Source of the DNA: Ectobius pallidus
Taxonomy: Eukaryota > Arthropoda > Insecta > Blattodea > Ectobiidae
Direction: 5' to 3'
NCBI GenBank assembly: GCA_964059195.1
Contig: CAXKWD010000009.1
Coordinates: 146,997,890 to 147,061,889 of the forward strand
DNA length: 64,000 nt
Shown: in pieces, positions 22,768 through 35,329 of the stretch
Layout of the letters: each line of letters begins with the position of its first letter
Numbering within the stretch: position 1 is the stretch's first letter
Translations under genes and position numbers: made by a program
The notes under the pieces: model-generated
Databases searched by the model: none
The model's input: only the letters and a program-made list of their open reading frames with translations
Told to the model about the DNA's origin: nothing

Positions 22768-23985
22768 CATAGTTTTTTGCACGACTTAACTAATTAGGCC
22801 TAGTGGTACTTACGAATGTTGTTGCCGTGGATCTAAGTTGACATTCTCACACGCAATCTTTTTGCTATGTGCGGTATGAGTTTCCGTGCGGTAAGAATTT
22901 ACTTACGGCACATCATAATACAAGCCTTTATGGACAAGGCCCCCCAGGACAAATATTCGGTTCCCATAACAACAAACACATGCGAATCACTTTTTTATCT
23001 TCAAGAATGTACAGTCGGTCAAATAAAAAAACGTCGAGCAGTATTTGATTAAGTATCACGAACGAGCATATGCGCTTGTACAGGAAGACTTAAGGTTAGG
23101 TTCACACACGCCTCTTGTCTATCGATGTATTTTCTTGATTATTTAGTCAGTTTTATTCCAAAACAAACATGTATAGAAGGCTGTGGCTATATGCCTCACG
23201 TCCGCCATATTCTTCGTTGTAAATTCTTATAATAATAATTAATAAATTCGCAAGGAATATGATTATTCAAGGAGCATTTTTTAAAGATTTTATTTTATAA
23301 TACCGGTACTTGTAGTGCAAAATCAATAACTTACGTTCAACTTCTGCAAGCAATCTAGCATCGAAATACGCGGCCGGCCAGTCCTATGAAAACTTCCGGT
23401 CAGCTGCTCTTTAAGCTATATGGAACCTTCTCGCTGCTTCAGAGGCCGAAAAATGCAGGTCAATTACAATATGATTGTAAAACTACCACCAGACTACGGC
23501 CTAACTGTAGTAAAAATAAACATTCATACATTACAGCCCTAACTACACTTTCTCTGAAGCTAGCATTTGGATGTGACGCGATGACACAAAGCAAAATGAA
23601 TTATGACAATACATTAAGTTGAATATCGTGTGTTGCGCTTTTCTCGTAGTTCATTTTTTCCCTCGTTGTTCATTTTTTTCCCTCCTGTCGCATGACCTCA
23701 TATGTTCCGAGAATGACCTGTATTTTATGTTTTTTATAGGAAACTTGTGAACTAATGCGCTAAAACTTTAATTTTAACTGCATACGAGTCCCGACGTTTT
23801 TTATTTGACCGACTGTATATACATAATATTTTCAGGTAATATCACAATTAATATAATTAAATTGATATAAATAATCATGCAAAATAGCATGCAATACTTG
23901 TGCGCCTCGTTTTTTCAAACTATTTCCTCGATCTGTATGCATCGCTTACGGCACTTGTATCACAATATACTATATTTCTTGCAAC
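22768..23985 (-). repeat. Family P repeat interrupted by a TA-flanked MITE
   Basis: Minus-strand copy: 22768-23009 and 23818-23985 join across the MITE 23012-23815. The hairpin half is degraded in this copy. Confidence 0.85.
23012..23815. mobile_element. TA-flanked Tc1/mariner-type MITE
   Basis: 804 bp, TA at 23010-23011 and 23816-23817, termini CAGTCGGTCAAATAAAAAA and the inverse. It is inserted in a family P repeat whose uninterrupted sequence (cattcttgaaaat...) is seen near 36165. No transposase frame was recognised. Confidence 0.92.
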
Positions 23986-24164
23986 CTTATTCTGCAATTT
24001 TGCATGTACTTCGGTAATTTAAATTTTCTTGCTGGACATGAGAACTCCTGTTCGTTCCGTTTGGCTGCCAGGTCACAATTTCAATGCAACGAAATGATGT
24101 GGAACTGTGAGTAATTACGTCTTTTATAAGCCTGAATACATCCAGTCATTTGAGGGGTTTTTTT

Positions 24165-24460
24165 TACTTTAAGTGGAACTTTTAATTTTTTAATTTTGGA
24201 TTTTTTAAATTTTGGATCTTTGAATTTTTTTTGTTTTTTTTTTTTTTATTTATTTTGGATTTTGGATTTTTTAATTTTGCATTTTAGATTTTTCACATTT
24301 TGGATTTTTCTTTTTAAATTTTGGATAAGCCTAATCATTGAGTTGATTGTTTTCTGTGCAGTCCGTTCCGTCACACCTCACTAATTTCGTGACGATTTTT
24401 GAGCGTTACACAAGCTCTCGATTTACCCCTACCGCGGCTAAAGAAGTTTCACTTCAAAAA
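24165..24460 (-). repeat. Minisatellite-bearing MITE, copy 2
   Basis: Reverse copy with a shorter ttttggatttttaaa array and the same unique flank (ccgttccgtcacacctcact). Confidence 0.75.
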
Positions 24461-24893
24461 AAATTACTTTAAAACAAAACAAAAAAGGCAATTTGTTTGT
24501 ACCCTGATCTCTGAAATTACTTTAAGCAGAGACTTAAAACTTCCCATGTATATCCTCCATATAGCCTACTTAACTAACTCCTGTAGTAGAATCTATCTTC
24601 GTTGGATCAGTCAATATAATACATGTGTAAACACCATCACACAAAAAAATATAGACATTTACAAAATAAACATATTCCTGGATCTTATAATAAATATGAT
24701 ATCAAAGTAAATCTGCTACCATTTCTTTATTACCACACGTCAAAATAAAAAGATCGATTTGAAGCCGTATTTAAATGGTTTTTGCAGTAGAGAGCATTCG
24801 GAAACCCTCTTTCAGGACCGATTTTTTTTGCGAAAGAACGAAGCTTTTATCCGACAAAATCGACAGTTTGTCAGAAAAACCACTGACTTTGAC
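24461..24893. other. Unassigned spacer
   Basis: A 103-codon AT-rich plus-strand frame (24399-24710) overlaps the MITE end and has no recognisable homology. Confidence 0.5.
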
Positions 24894-24906
24894 CGATATG
24901 TAAGTA

Positions 24907-25214
24907 TTAAAAACTAAACTCCGTGGCGCTATATCCCTGAAGGGACTAGGCCTACCACGCGACCGCTGCGTCATTTACCATAGGCAGATGGCAGGATTGG
25001 GGGGCATGTGGTCAGCATGCCGACACCCACGGCCGTTAATGGTGTATTTCCATTACCGGAGCCACTACTTCTTAATCAAGTAGCTCCTCAATTTGAATCA
25101 CGAGGCTGAGTGCACCCCGTTTCAGATCTCCCTACTTCAGAAAAATCCGAGAAAATACCGAGGATCGAACCCGGGCCCACAATCTGTAGTCAGCGACTCT
25201 ATCACTCCTGCGGT
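24907..25214 (-). mobile_element. tRNA-derived SINE (family 3)
   Basis: 308 bp, flanked by the exact 13-bp duplication cgatatgtaagta (24894-24906, 25215-25227). It contains atgtggtcagcatgccga and a right-end gatcgaacccgggccc (B box on the minus strand). A partial copy is at 20773-20930. Confidence 0.9.
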
Positions 25215-25449
25215 CGATATGTAAGTACAGTACCGTAAATTTAGTTAGTTTGTTTGTTTGTTTGTTTTTTTAATGAAATCACTCTTTTCCGTAATTTATC
25301 CTATTATCCGTATATTTGATTATCCGGATCGGGTCTGGTCTCAACTAATCCGACAGTTGGAGTTCTACTGTCTATACCTAGGAATATTCTTGTTCAGGAA
25401 GTATCATAATTTTTTCTGCTAAAAAAAGTTACTTTTTACCGTCCAAGAT

Positions 25450-25898
25450 CAGTGGCGGACGCAGGGGGGGTTGGGGGGATATATCCCCCCGAAATTTGAA
25501 AAAAGAAGGCTATATATGCACTCTTTGTGGCCAGTTTTATAAACTAATTGAAGAGCGTTTTTTCAAAAGCCGATATCTGCATAAAGTATAGTTTTGAGAT
25601 ATCGGATTTAGATCGAACACCTTAACAGTAGATATCGGATTTTGCAAAAACGTTTTTCTACCATTTCTGAGTGGAACAGATGTCGGAATATGAAAGAACC
25701 AGTATAACCATTGGAAAGGCAGCTACTTAAACTATAGGCTACAAAACAATATATATCTCAATTTCATCAAAACCTGCAGTTTCGGCGTTTGAAAAAACAC
25801 TCCTCAATTATATATGTAAGCTAATTAATTTTGTTTAGTATTCTTTCTGCCTATTCAAATCCCCCCCCCCCCCGAAAAAAATTCAGCGTCCGCCACTG
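25450..25898. mobile_element. hAT-type MITE
   Basis: 449 bp, termini CAGTGGCGGACGC and GCGTCCGCCACTG, exact 8-bp duplication tccaagat (25442-25449, 25899-25906). G-run and C-run tracts lie just inside each end. Confidence 0.93.
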
Positions 25899-25906
25899 TC
25901 CAAGAT

Positions 25907-26761
25907 TATCTTCATTTTTTAGATGTCAATGCAGTTTGTTTGAAAAGGCGGGATTTGGTGTCGGCTGGCTTCTTGACCTCGAGGCTACATGCAGGCAGCA
26001 CCGGACATGCGCGAATTTGCGGGTTGGCGGGACAATTGGGACAACTCCACTCGCTGATTGCCCGCTTCCTGCAGCGCACGCCTCAGACAGTGATTTATCG
26101 ACAGCAGATCCGTGAGAGTGGCCCTCTCGGGTAAAGAGGAAGTCCCTGGCCTACCCATTCTTCTTCCCGAAACGAGGCCACCAAACTTATCCTATTACAC
26201 AGTCAAATGACACGTTTTCAAAATTACACTTTGTTATTTTCATTTTTGTAATGTTGATTAAGCCGATCAGTTGTAACAACATTACAAAATTTCAAGCCAA
26301 CTGGACCATAAGTTTATGAGATAGCATTTTGAACTATTTTCAATATGAATTATTCTTCGGAAAAAAGTTGGATAGACTATGTCGGGGACATAGCTAATTT
26401 GACCATAACAACACACACAACCACATCTCAACTCAAATTGAAAAAGAATGACATCCAAGATGCTTTGCTGATCGTCCGTTGTAATTTCGTTAATTTTAAT
26501 CGACGGCAGCACCAAACGGCTGAGATATAGAGCCACCCCGTTCTGCCCCGTCACCCCGTCACCCCGTTCCGCCCCGTATTCCCCTAAGTCATGTTATTTC
26601 GTTTTTATCTTGATACCTATTAATTTTATAAAGAAATGTATTTAACAAAAAATGTTCCTTTTAATTTTCTCTACAACTCTACAATAGCATGGCTCAAGTG
26701 ATAGGCCTAAGTAATATTAATTATATAATGAAAAATAAGCAATAATTATCGTAATACCAAT
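25907..26761. other. Unassigned stretch, partly GC-richer
   Basis: 25930-26160 is clearly GC-richer than its surroundings, with overlapping open frames in two phases. Around 26535-26580 the phrase accccgtt/cgccccgt is repeated. No family recognised. Confidence 0.4.
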
Positions 26762-26769
26762 ACCAGACG

Positions 26770-27714
26770 CAGGGCTCGTCGCGTGGGCGGGGCGAGCGGG
26801 GCGATCGCGACCAGGGGGGCGCCGTGGCCACGGCAAAAACAACAAAATTTGAAAAAATAAGTAGGATGTACATAACGTATTTTTTAAAGTTAGGTATAAC
26901 TGAATTTTAAACATTGCGTTGTATGTTTTTATTGAACAAATAAATATTTGACACCAATAACTTTAGGCCTATATTAATTTGCTAAGTTATCCCATAATAA
27001 ATATTTGCTTATAAAGACATATTTACGATCAACTACGTCACAGAAGACTGAATTCTCTGGCCTTCTTGTCCATTGAAAACGATGAAGCACAAAAAATAGA
27101 CTTGGTGGAAATTCTAACGACATTTGCTCGTGCAAAAACCAGGCGAATGCCATTTAATGTTTAGTACCTTATCTTAATTTGATAAACGCGGTTCCCTTTT
27201 CTATATTCTATTCAATGTATGTAACTAGGTTCCCCACACTATTAATTTGTAGTCCATTAATAACGCCTATAGTATTTTTTTATGATTGTTAAGATTTTCT
27301 TACATTACTAAACTTGTATTAATTTGATTTTCAATACAATCTTATTAAAAAATTTAAATAATTTTATTTCTGGTAATTGTAAGGTAATCCGATTAGGTGT
27401 CTCTTTTGGGCGCAAAAACACATACAGCGACGCAACCCGACGTGCAACTTATCTAACGAGCGACTGGACGCGATGCGGCTTGGAATTTGTCCAGTCCACG
27501 TCGCCCCAAGTCGCGTCGCTCATTGCGTGTTTAACCCCTATGTTTATATGTATTTGATAGTGTCGCGTCACGTCGCTCGCTGTGTGTTTGTGTTTGGATC
27601 CCTACAGATAGGTGGAATGTCGGGAGGGTGCACGTGGGATTGAGTTTGGGGAGGGGGGGGGGGGCGCCTGACGAAATCTTGCCCCGGGCGCCAACAAACC
27701 ACGCGACGGCCCTG
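26770..27714 (+). mobile_element. hAT element with transposase remnant
   Basis: 945 bp, termini CAGGGCTCGTCGCGTGG and CCACGCGACGGCCCTG, exact 8-bp duplication accagacg (26762-26769, 27715-27722). It contains a hAT C-terminal coding fragment and, around 27390-27600, a second GC-rich inverted segment with repeated gcgacg/cgtcgc motifs that may be a further nested relic. Confidence 0.92.
27027..27164 (+). pseudogene. hAT transposase C-terminal tail
   Basis: A 45-codon frame ending in a stop: RLNSLAFLSIENDEAQKIDL then VEILTTFARAKTRRMPF. This matches the extreme C-terminus of hAT-type transposases (RL..LA.LSIE.D.A), which ends in FA.AK.R. The catalytic region is missing. Confidence 0.75.
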
Positions 27715-27922
27715 ACCAGACGGAGCATATAAGGTGGCAAAAAAACTAACTTAAAAGGGATGAGAATTACTAGGCTACTTTGTATTATTTTTTTTTAATT
27801 CTAAATTGTTTTCATATTTGCAACCAAATAGAAAATGCAGAATGAATACTCGTTAATATTTAAAATTGAAGTAGCTATAATTTAAACACACTCCCTGTTA
27901 TATTTGTACCGGTACATCTAAA

Positions 27923-28415
27923 CCACCGCCGTCTCGAGAATTACACTGCCTGTCCTATGCTTTATTTTAACATGGAGTTCAGAGTATTTTTAAATTGCCT
28001 AATTTATCCAGTAGAGGCGACACAGTTCACACCCAGATTGCCGCAATCACTAATCAAAATAAGCATTAAACAGACACAGATACTTGTGTTATTTGTTTAG
28101 AACGTAATATTATTCCAGTATATGACACTTACCTTGAAATTGAATTTTGGAGCAATAATTAAAATAAATGTAAATTAATTAGACGCATTGATAGACTATA
28201 TTATGAGCACCGCCGTCTCGAGGAGTAATACTGTTTAGAAGGCAGTGATTATGAGATGGCGGTGACAGCGCTACATAATCAACAATGTCGTAGCAAAAAA
28301 CAAGAAGCAGTCTGGGTGTGAAAGGTGCTGCCATCTGTAATGTCGCCGAGTACGCAAAATTAGCCGTATAGGACAGGCAGTGTATACACGATTAATACAG
28401 TTTAGAAGGCAGTGA
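27923..28415. mobile_element. MITE family W, copy 2
   Basis: 493 bp, same ends (CCACCGCCGTC ... AGAAGGCAGTGA), exact 6-bp duplication tctaaa (27917-27922, 28416-28421). Over 95% identical to copy 1 by eye. Confidence 0.87.
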
Positions 28416-28668
28416 TCTAAACATTTACAAACATCTGACTGCATTGTAGTCAAGGCCTTCTCTACTCAGAATCAAGAATAGAATAAGCGAACTGAGGCCG
28501 TGGTTTCCACATTCATTTGTCTACACTTCACGTATTTCCGTTTGGCTAATTCATGTAGGCCCCGTTGAAAATCTCGAAAACCTCCCCTGCTCTAAATGCT
28601 GCCAACATGATACTCTGTTCAACGACAAACATAAGTGCATAACGTATCCTAAATTTAAAATCAACTCC

Positions 28669-28855
28669 AATGGTACTTTATAAGATTGTGTGGGGGACGG
28701 GAAAATGTCTGTCCATCTGTCCGTGTGATAACTCAAATACGCTTTATCGGATTTTCATGAATCCTGGTATACGCATTTATAACGTCCATGGGAAGAACCC
28801 TATTGATATTGGACCAAATCGGTTGACCGGTACCGAAATAACGAGTAATTAACAG
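28669..28855 (+). repeat. Family Q repeat, 5' part
   Basis: Truncated at both ends; it stops five bases before the Helitron at 28861. Confidence 0.75.
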
Positions 28856-28860
28856 TCACA

Positions 28861-29534
28861 TCTCTATATATATAAAAGGCTTTGTCCTGACTGACTGACT
28901 GAATGACAGGAATCAACGTACAGCCTAAACTATAACAGGTAGAGACTTGGAATTTTGACAGTGCCTTCGTTTCCTAATGTAGATGCTCACTAAGAAAGGA
29001 TTTTGAAAAATTCTGATTCTAAATGCCAAAAATGAGTGGAAAACGGGCAGAAAACGTGCATTTTTTTGCGTTTCCGAAGCGTAATATATTTCAATGTCAA
29101 ATCAATTACAGCTGGCTTTGGCTATTTTTGTCAAACCTTGGAAATGAAACTTTCGCGATCGCTTGAATGTTGTAGCTCACGCTGGTCGATTCATTTGTTT
29201 TTAATGTCAAGGCACGAATACATATGAAATTTTCAACCTAATCCCGAAGAGGATTCTTCTTCTTCTTCTTATTATTATTATTATTATAAGTGGGATAATC
29301 AACATAGGCCTAAATATGGTCAAACGTTGTTCGATTTGGACGAAACTCACTGTACAGGGGTTTTCTGGGCCAAGGACCTCGAATCTGAGGACGCTTTTAC
29401 CAGACGATACTATCTAATCGTGGTATGTAGTCCACGTGATTAAGGAGTTAATAAATATAATGATATAACTATTATGCTCTTGATTTTTAATTTTTTAAAT
29501 AATTATCGCGGGCGAAGCCGCGGGCACATGCTAG
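28861..29534 (+). mobile_element. Non-autonomous Helitron
   Basis: 674 bp, same 5' end (TCTCTATATATATAAAAGG) and 3' hairpin plus CTAG as 41605-42193, with A before and T after. It contains a short TTC/TTA microsatellite. No Rep/helicase coding is seen. Confidence 0.9.
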
Positions 29535-30214
29535 TCTATTATAATATCATCTTCGTTCTCGGACAATTCTAAGCATTTTGATTGACTCGAGGCCAACCAA
29601 TCAGCGGCCGAGCTTCCGTAACTAATGTCCTAATGTAAACAATTCTGTAAATAGAAACAATAGGCAAAATTACTTGTTAGAGAGTATGCTTTCATTTCCA
29701 ATTTGAAATAAGTATTAATTTTGTAATGGATATAACACGATACAATATTTAGCTTGGCCCACAATATATTAAACATAACGTAACAAATTGTCAATTGTTT
29801 ATTGATATTGTTAGCCCGCCTTGATTGATTTATTTATCCATAACGATGTCAGTGTAAGTAAATGTAAATAAAAGATTTAAAACACAACTAGCCGTTGAAT
29901 AGTTATATAATATTGTTCATTCTATCGATAAGTATGTTGCCGATATCTACATTATATTTTAATGTATTTTTCTTATTCGTTCCTGTGCAGTAGTATACCT
30001 AATGTAATTCCTGACAGATTTCAGATTGACTTTTTATTCATTCATAACCTATAGCCTACGGCTGCTTTAAATTTGAAACAAAAATGTCAGCGAATCGTAG
30101 GCTTATTAGGCCTATACCATTAATATTATTGCCAATGGATTTTGTAAAATGTTGACATATTTTAATAATTATTGTATCAGTGTATACGAATATGAATTAA
30201 GGTTCAGAATCAAA
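29535..30214. other. Unassigned spacer
   Basis: 29719-29790 resembles 500-545 and 925-945 (taattttgtaatggatataa, aaacataacgtaacaaattg), so it holds a fragment of the same old repeat. Nothing else recognised. Confidence 0.5.
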
Positions 30215-30380
30215 TTTTAGACCTTTGTTCTTCCGTAAGCCCTGCTTAATGAATCGATCTGGAGTTTAACTCGGAGATCTATTACAAAAATAACTTCTTT
30301 TCTGCATGGGCCTGTCATAATTGCAATTTTCATTGATTAAAAAAAAGCATTCTGTCACTTCGTTATATCAGTTAACCTGA
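30215..30380 (+). repeat. Family Q repeat, 3' part
   Basis: Matches the last ~160 bp of the family, ending cattctgtcacttcg. Confidence 0.75.
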
Positions 30381-30517
30381 TTTTATTAAATAATAAAATT
30401 AGCTAAAAAGGTATAACAAAATGCCAGATGGAGTTAATAGGTCATATTTAAGAAACTATTGAGTTTTAGACCACGGTTTCTCGAGAAAGTTTGATAAGCA
30501 AATGCAAAGGAATAATG

Positions 30518-30950
30518 CCCGGTTTCTACAAACTTGTGAATTACCTATGGGTAAATTACCCATGGACAAATTAGTTCCATTTAACCTACAATGGTATAAT
30601 GAGCAAGGCCTTGGAGTTGTACAGTTAATTTAATTCAGAAGGCTTTGATTCTCATTGTTATTGATCCTATGAAAGGTTAAATTTTATCCAGCCATCCATG
30701 AAAGGACAAATTAACCCAAAGATTTACCCTTGGACAGATCTAGCCCGAGTTTGTAGGAACATTTTTCTGTCATTTTCATATTTACCTAGAGGACATTTAT
30801 CTAGAAACTCGCCACAAGTGTAAGTGATTGCTATCTTTAAATTATTTGTGTTTGTGTGGTGTTATTCTTGTGTAAATTGTGTAAATTCTGTGCATTAGAT
30901 AATTTACCCATAGGTAATTCGCGAGTTTATAGAAACCGGCCATAAGTGGG
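30518..30950 (+). repeat. TIR repeat Y, copy 1
   Basis: Ends gcccggtttctacaaac and gtttatagaaaccggcc. acctatgggtaaattaccca blocks lie at both ends. Copy 2 at 44838-45266 is inverted. Confidence 0.8.
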
Positions 30951-30999
30951 ACAATTCCTATCACTAACATGTCTAATTATCTGTCAAAGACCAGTGTAT

Positions 31000-31300
31000 T
31001 TCAACGTCCAAAGCCCCGTGTGAACACTGCAAACAGTATTGTTGTCATGAGATCTGAATTGCATTTTATGAATTGTTTAATATTTTCAGAAATTATGTCC
31101 CTAATTGGACGTTACACCGGTACCGGTTAACTGATTTCGTCCAAAATCAATAGGCTTCTTCTCATGGACGTTATAAATGTGTATAACAAGTTTCATGAAA
31201 ATCCGATAAAGCGTATTCGAGTTATCGCGCGTACAGGCACACGGACAGACGTTTTCCCGTTCACCACGTATTCTTAGACCATTCTGGCTGGCACTTGATA
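31000..31300 (-). repeat. Family Q repeat, 5' part
   Basis: Reverse copy ending in cattctggctggcactt (terminal motif with a 4-bp insertion). Confidence 0.78.
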
Positions 31301-31395
31301 AAAACTTTTTTACTAGTATTTTTTAAAATTAAACCACTATTGCGACAGCTATCAGATCACGATATACTAAATAAAATCAGTTAACTGATTTATAA

Positions 31396-31858
31396 AAGTG
31401 CCAGAATGTTTTTGCTTAATCAGTCATAATCGCAATTATGATATGCAGAAAATATGTTATTCTTTAAATAGATTTCCGAGTTAAGCTCCAAATCGATTCG
31501 TTAAGCAGGACTTACGGAAGAACAAAGGTGTAAAATTTGATAAGCATGTGTGAAGGAAAATGTGGGTATTGTTATTTGCCAAAGCTAACTGTATTGCAAC
31601 TTCCAAAGCCGTAAAACAATATGTTGTCATGATATCTGATTTGCATTTGATAAATTCTTTCTAATACCATAGTAAATTGGGCATTACTCCGGTACCGGTC
31701 AATCGATTTGGTCCAAAATCAATAGGTTTATTCCCATGGATGTTATAAACGCGTATACCAAGTTTTATCAAAATCCGATAAAGCATATTCGAGTTATCGC
31801 GCGTACAGACTCACAGACGGGCGTTTTCCTATCCACCATACAATATCATAAAGTACGG
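31396..31858 (-). repeat. Family Q repeat
   Basis: Reverse copy with left-end aagtgccagaatg. The 5' (right) end is eroded. Confidence 0.8.
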
Positions 31859-32369
31859 TTTAATCAATGATTGTTGCATTATTAACTTGAGGATTAATAA
31901 AGTTTTAAAATGTTGTGCCACAGAAGAGTGACTTTTTTGCAAAGAATGTTTTTTATTAAATATTATTGCTGAAATTGCAAAGCACACCCAATCACTGGCG
32001 CTTATGATCTCAGGTATGGCTGGTGCGAACAGAGAGCGTGGGAAAGGAGTTATCCCCGTTACTGGCATCTACAGGATGCTCTTTGCAAGGGTGCATTGTG
32101 AATTTATGGCAATTAAAGGATCTGCATGACCTTGGCGACTTGGCAGGCTGAATACTAAACAGCTGAGAGGGGGAACCGGCTCCTGATTGAGGTCGCCCTC
32201 GTTGTTTACATCTGCCGTGTGTACAGCAAGTATTCGCATGCCGAGTTTAAGGGATGATCCGAGTGCAAACATAAAATGAAATTTCATTCTAATATCTCAA
32301 TTTGTTTTTTAAGATATTAATTAATTCCATTACCTGTCTATTCACTGTTTGACAGGTTGAAGAGAATTA
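31859..32369. other. Unassigned spacer
   Basis: Two minus-strand frames of 72-79 codons without homology. No gene supported. Confidence 0.5.
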
Positions 32370-32377
32370 GGGTGGCG

Positions 32378-32762
32378 CATGGGCGTCGGCAGGGGGGGCA
32401 AGGGGGGCAAGTGCCCCCCTCTGGTTTCCCTAATGGATTCATTTATTTGTGGTACTCTTTGTCAACCTACAGTTGTAGCATGGAGAATAAAAAAAATAGA
32501 ATTACTTTATAATGAGTTTAGCAAGTATTAACTAATTACAACTATAATATATATGTATAATAATATCTCACCAAGGCCATTGCTCAAAAGAGCGTATTCT
32601 GTTAACTTAAAAAATTTTATAGCCTCGTCGAATTCAGCTTGGGTTCAAAATAACGATCCGGTTAACTAAGTGAATATTAATGTGTTTAGCCTAATCATTT
32701 GAAATTGAGGTCCGAAATTGATTTTGCCCCCCCCCTTAATAAAATTCCTGGCGACGCTGCTG
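32378..32762. mobile_element. hAT-type MITE
   Basis: 385 bp, ends CATGGGCGTCGGC and GCGACGCTGCTG (imperfect inverted repeats), exact 8-bp duplication gggtggcg (32370-32377, 32763-32770), subterminal G and C runs. Confidence 0.82.
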
Positions 32763-32896
32763 GGGTGGCGGCAGCTAGGGGAAGTTCTTGGAAAAAGAGA
32801 CTTTAAAAAGTGGCACCCACTCTATTTAGGCGTATTCACTCTTGTCTGCAGTCCAGTACAATGTTGCCAAATGCACTTACTTATATCTGAGACGAG

Positions 32897-33018
32897 CTAA
32901 GAAGGAAACCTGAAGTAAACAGAAACCAGTATGTCTGTCTCATTCTTAAGCCATACGAGTAATGTGCTAGAGTGAGACAAACGTATTGGTTTTTGTTTAC
33001 TTCAAATTTCCTTCTTAG
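32897..33018. repeat. Short inverted repeat
   Basis: Arms of ~48 bp (ctaagaaggaaacctgaag and cttcaaatttccttcttag) with a ~23-nt loop. No flanking duplication. Confidence 0.75.
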
Positions 33019-33489
33019 AACGGCCGGACTTTAGGTGTCTTACTTAAGAAGTAGTGAATGACAGCGGCAACACTGGGGAAATCCACGCGACTACCAGAGC
33101 ACCTATTTTTTGTCGGTGCAGATTTTCGGATTAGGGAACAATGCTATTATATTCTTTTGTACATAAACGATGATTTGGGACGATGCCGTCTTAAAATGGC
33201 ACCAACAGTACCTACTTTTCCCAATTAGCTCACTTCTCCCGGAAGATAGCAGTGGATCAAGCTCCTGCAAGCTCGGTTGGAAGCCCGAGAAATCACTATC
33301 CTACTTCTTATGTCACTTTACACATGTTTTGGTCCAGGTTTAACATCACTTATTACATCCTAGCTCTGATAATAAGCCTCGGACAATAGACACTTACATA
33401 AGCAATTTCAAGGTCACGAGACGCCACAGAACCGCAAAACATACCACAAAAACCTCAGAGAGGTGTCACTTACAGGTAAGATCACTTCC
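33019..33489. other. Unassigned spacer
   Basis: Nothing recognised. Confidence 0.5.
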
Positions 33490-34353
33490 TGGGCCCTATT
33501 TCATAAAAGTTACAATTTTACAGGTGACAGGTGACATAAAATTGTCTTACAGGTTTACATTTTGACAATTGTGTTTTTCATAAAAGCTGACAACTTTACA
33601 TAAATGTCATGACAATTTTGTAGATTTGTATGACAATTTTACATATTGTTGTTTCTCAAAACTTTTGAGTTTACAGGTAAAAGTCTGACAAATATGTCAA
33701 ATCTTAGGATACCTATCATTTATGAAACATTATTTTTGCTGACATATTTACAAATTTACAAAAAATGTAGAATTGTCATTACAGAAGTGACAGGCAATCT
33801 TTCATATGTAGGCTAACAGAGTAGGTTATGTAAATGTGTGGCATAACTTGGCAAACTTTCTTGTGATTTAAACTTTGTTAACAAACTTGCTAAATTGTCT
33901 TGTTAATAATGAACACTAGTAGTAGGCTAGTGATATTGGTAGTAGTGAAAGTGGTGAAGAAATAGACATGAAACCACCCAGTGTTTTTAGGCAATGGATT
34001 AACCTAACTTTCAATTTCAGTGACTTTGTATTAAAAGAGAAATATAATTAAATTATTTTCGATAGTAATAATCGATTGCTTAGGTATCACATTCGATGTT
34101 GTGATCAATTATCACATGCTTACATGAGAGCCATCTACAGTGTACTAAAGTAATCTTTAGGTTTGACATAAAATTGTCGCGTTTATGAAATGGGTTCTTT
34201 TAGTCTGACAATTTACATTAATTTGCCTGTAATGTAAGGAAAAGTTGTAATATTTATGAAAAATACAATTGTCGTGACATATTGACAAATTTGTCAGACT
34301 TGACATAATTGTTATATTTGTCACACCTGTAGAGTTTAATGAAATAGGGCCCT
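33490..34353. mobile_element. TIR element rich in gacaa/ttgtc motifs
   Basis: About 860 bp between CTGGGCCCTATTTCAT and its inverse ATGAAATAGGGCCC. Dozens of short tgacaa/ttgtca units occur inside. No target duplication or coding region is seen. Confidence 0.7.
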
Positions 34354-34550
34354 GCTGTCACTTAAGTGACATTAGGGCTGAGTTCTCAATCAATTGCTTT
34401 GAAATTTGCTGCGCACTTTTGCTTTGAAACAAGGGAGTCGAATTTCATTATTTATCATAGTAATAGGCTATTATTAAAATAAGCATCCTTTGAAAATATC
34501 CCCAGGTCTCTCACATCTCACAGTTCTGAGAAGGATTTACATCTTATAAC

Positions 34551-35266
34551 TAGACTTCGGACTTTTAGGTCGCTAAAAATGCTGTTTTAGGTACCTAAGA
34601 TAGGCTCTAAAAACTCGAAAATAGGTTCTAAAAATCGTAAAATAGTCTCTTCAAAAATCGTTAAGTTGCCTATTTTCTGAAATATCTCAATTGCAATGCA
34701 GAATATTATATTTATTGAATTCACCATTAATCAATAATCATGATAAAAAACAGATATAGGCCTATGATACACCGTTTTATATAGACCTATTACTAGGGCC
34801 TGTATTACTACCATAACAGTGAAAACCTAATCCCTGCGCCCAGAAGCTACGCATGATAGTGATTCAGATAAATACTTTTTTTTTTTACTGGTTGTGGGAG
34901 TTGTAAGGAAAACACTACATTTTCTTGGTAATGCCAAGGAATCTTTTTCTCCTGAAGACGAAACATTCCTGACTACTTAACCATGTCACAAATGTGTCAT
35001 GTACGGCACATTCCGAGCTAAAAATTTAGTATGAACTGAAAATATATGCTAGAATTTATATATATATATATATATAACTTATTTTGAACTGTAGAGGAAA
35101 AAATAAGCGAAAGGGCAATATTAGGCTCTAACGTAAAAATAGGCTGTTTAGGTCCTATAAATGTATCAGCTTAAGGCATAGTCACTTATGAAACATGCAT
35201 ATACAAGTTTTCGTCCAAATATCACTTAAGGATTAAAATAGGTTTTTACCTAAAATCCGAAGTCTA
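34551..35266. mobile_element. hAT-type MITE, family S copy 2
   Basis: 716 bp, termini TAGACTTCGGACTTTTAGG and the inverse, exact 8-bp duplication cttataac (34543-34550, 35267-35274). Confidence 0.9.
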
Positions 35267-35329
35267 CTTATAACAAGGAAAACTATGCACGAATAGCCTA
35301 CTTAAATGTAGCCTATTGATTTTGGGGAC

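Noticed and set aside
25831..26134. GC-richer overlapping frames as a gene
   Set aside because: Two frames are open at once, one starts inside a hAT element, and no motif is recognised.
33490..34353. 8-bp duplication for the gacaa-rich TIR element
   Set aside because: Flanks (cacttc and ctgtcact) do not match in any register I tried.
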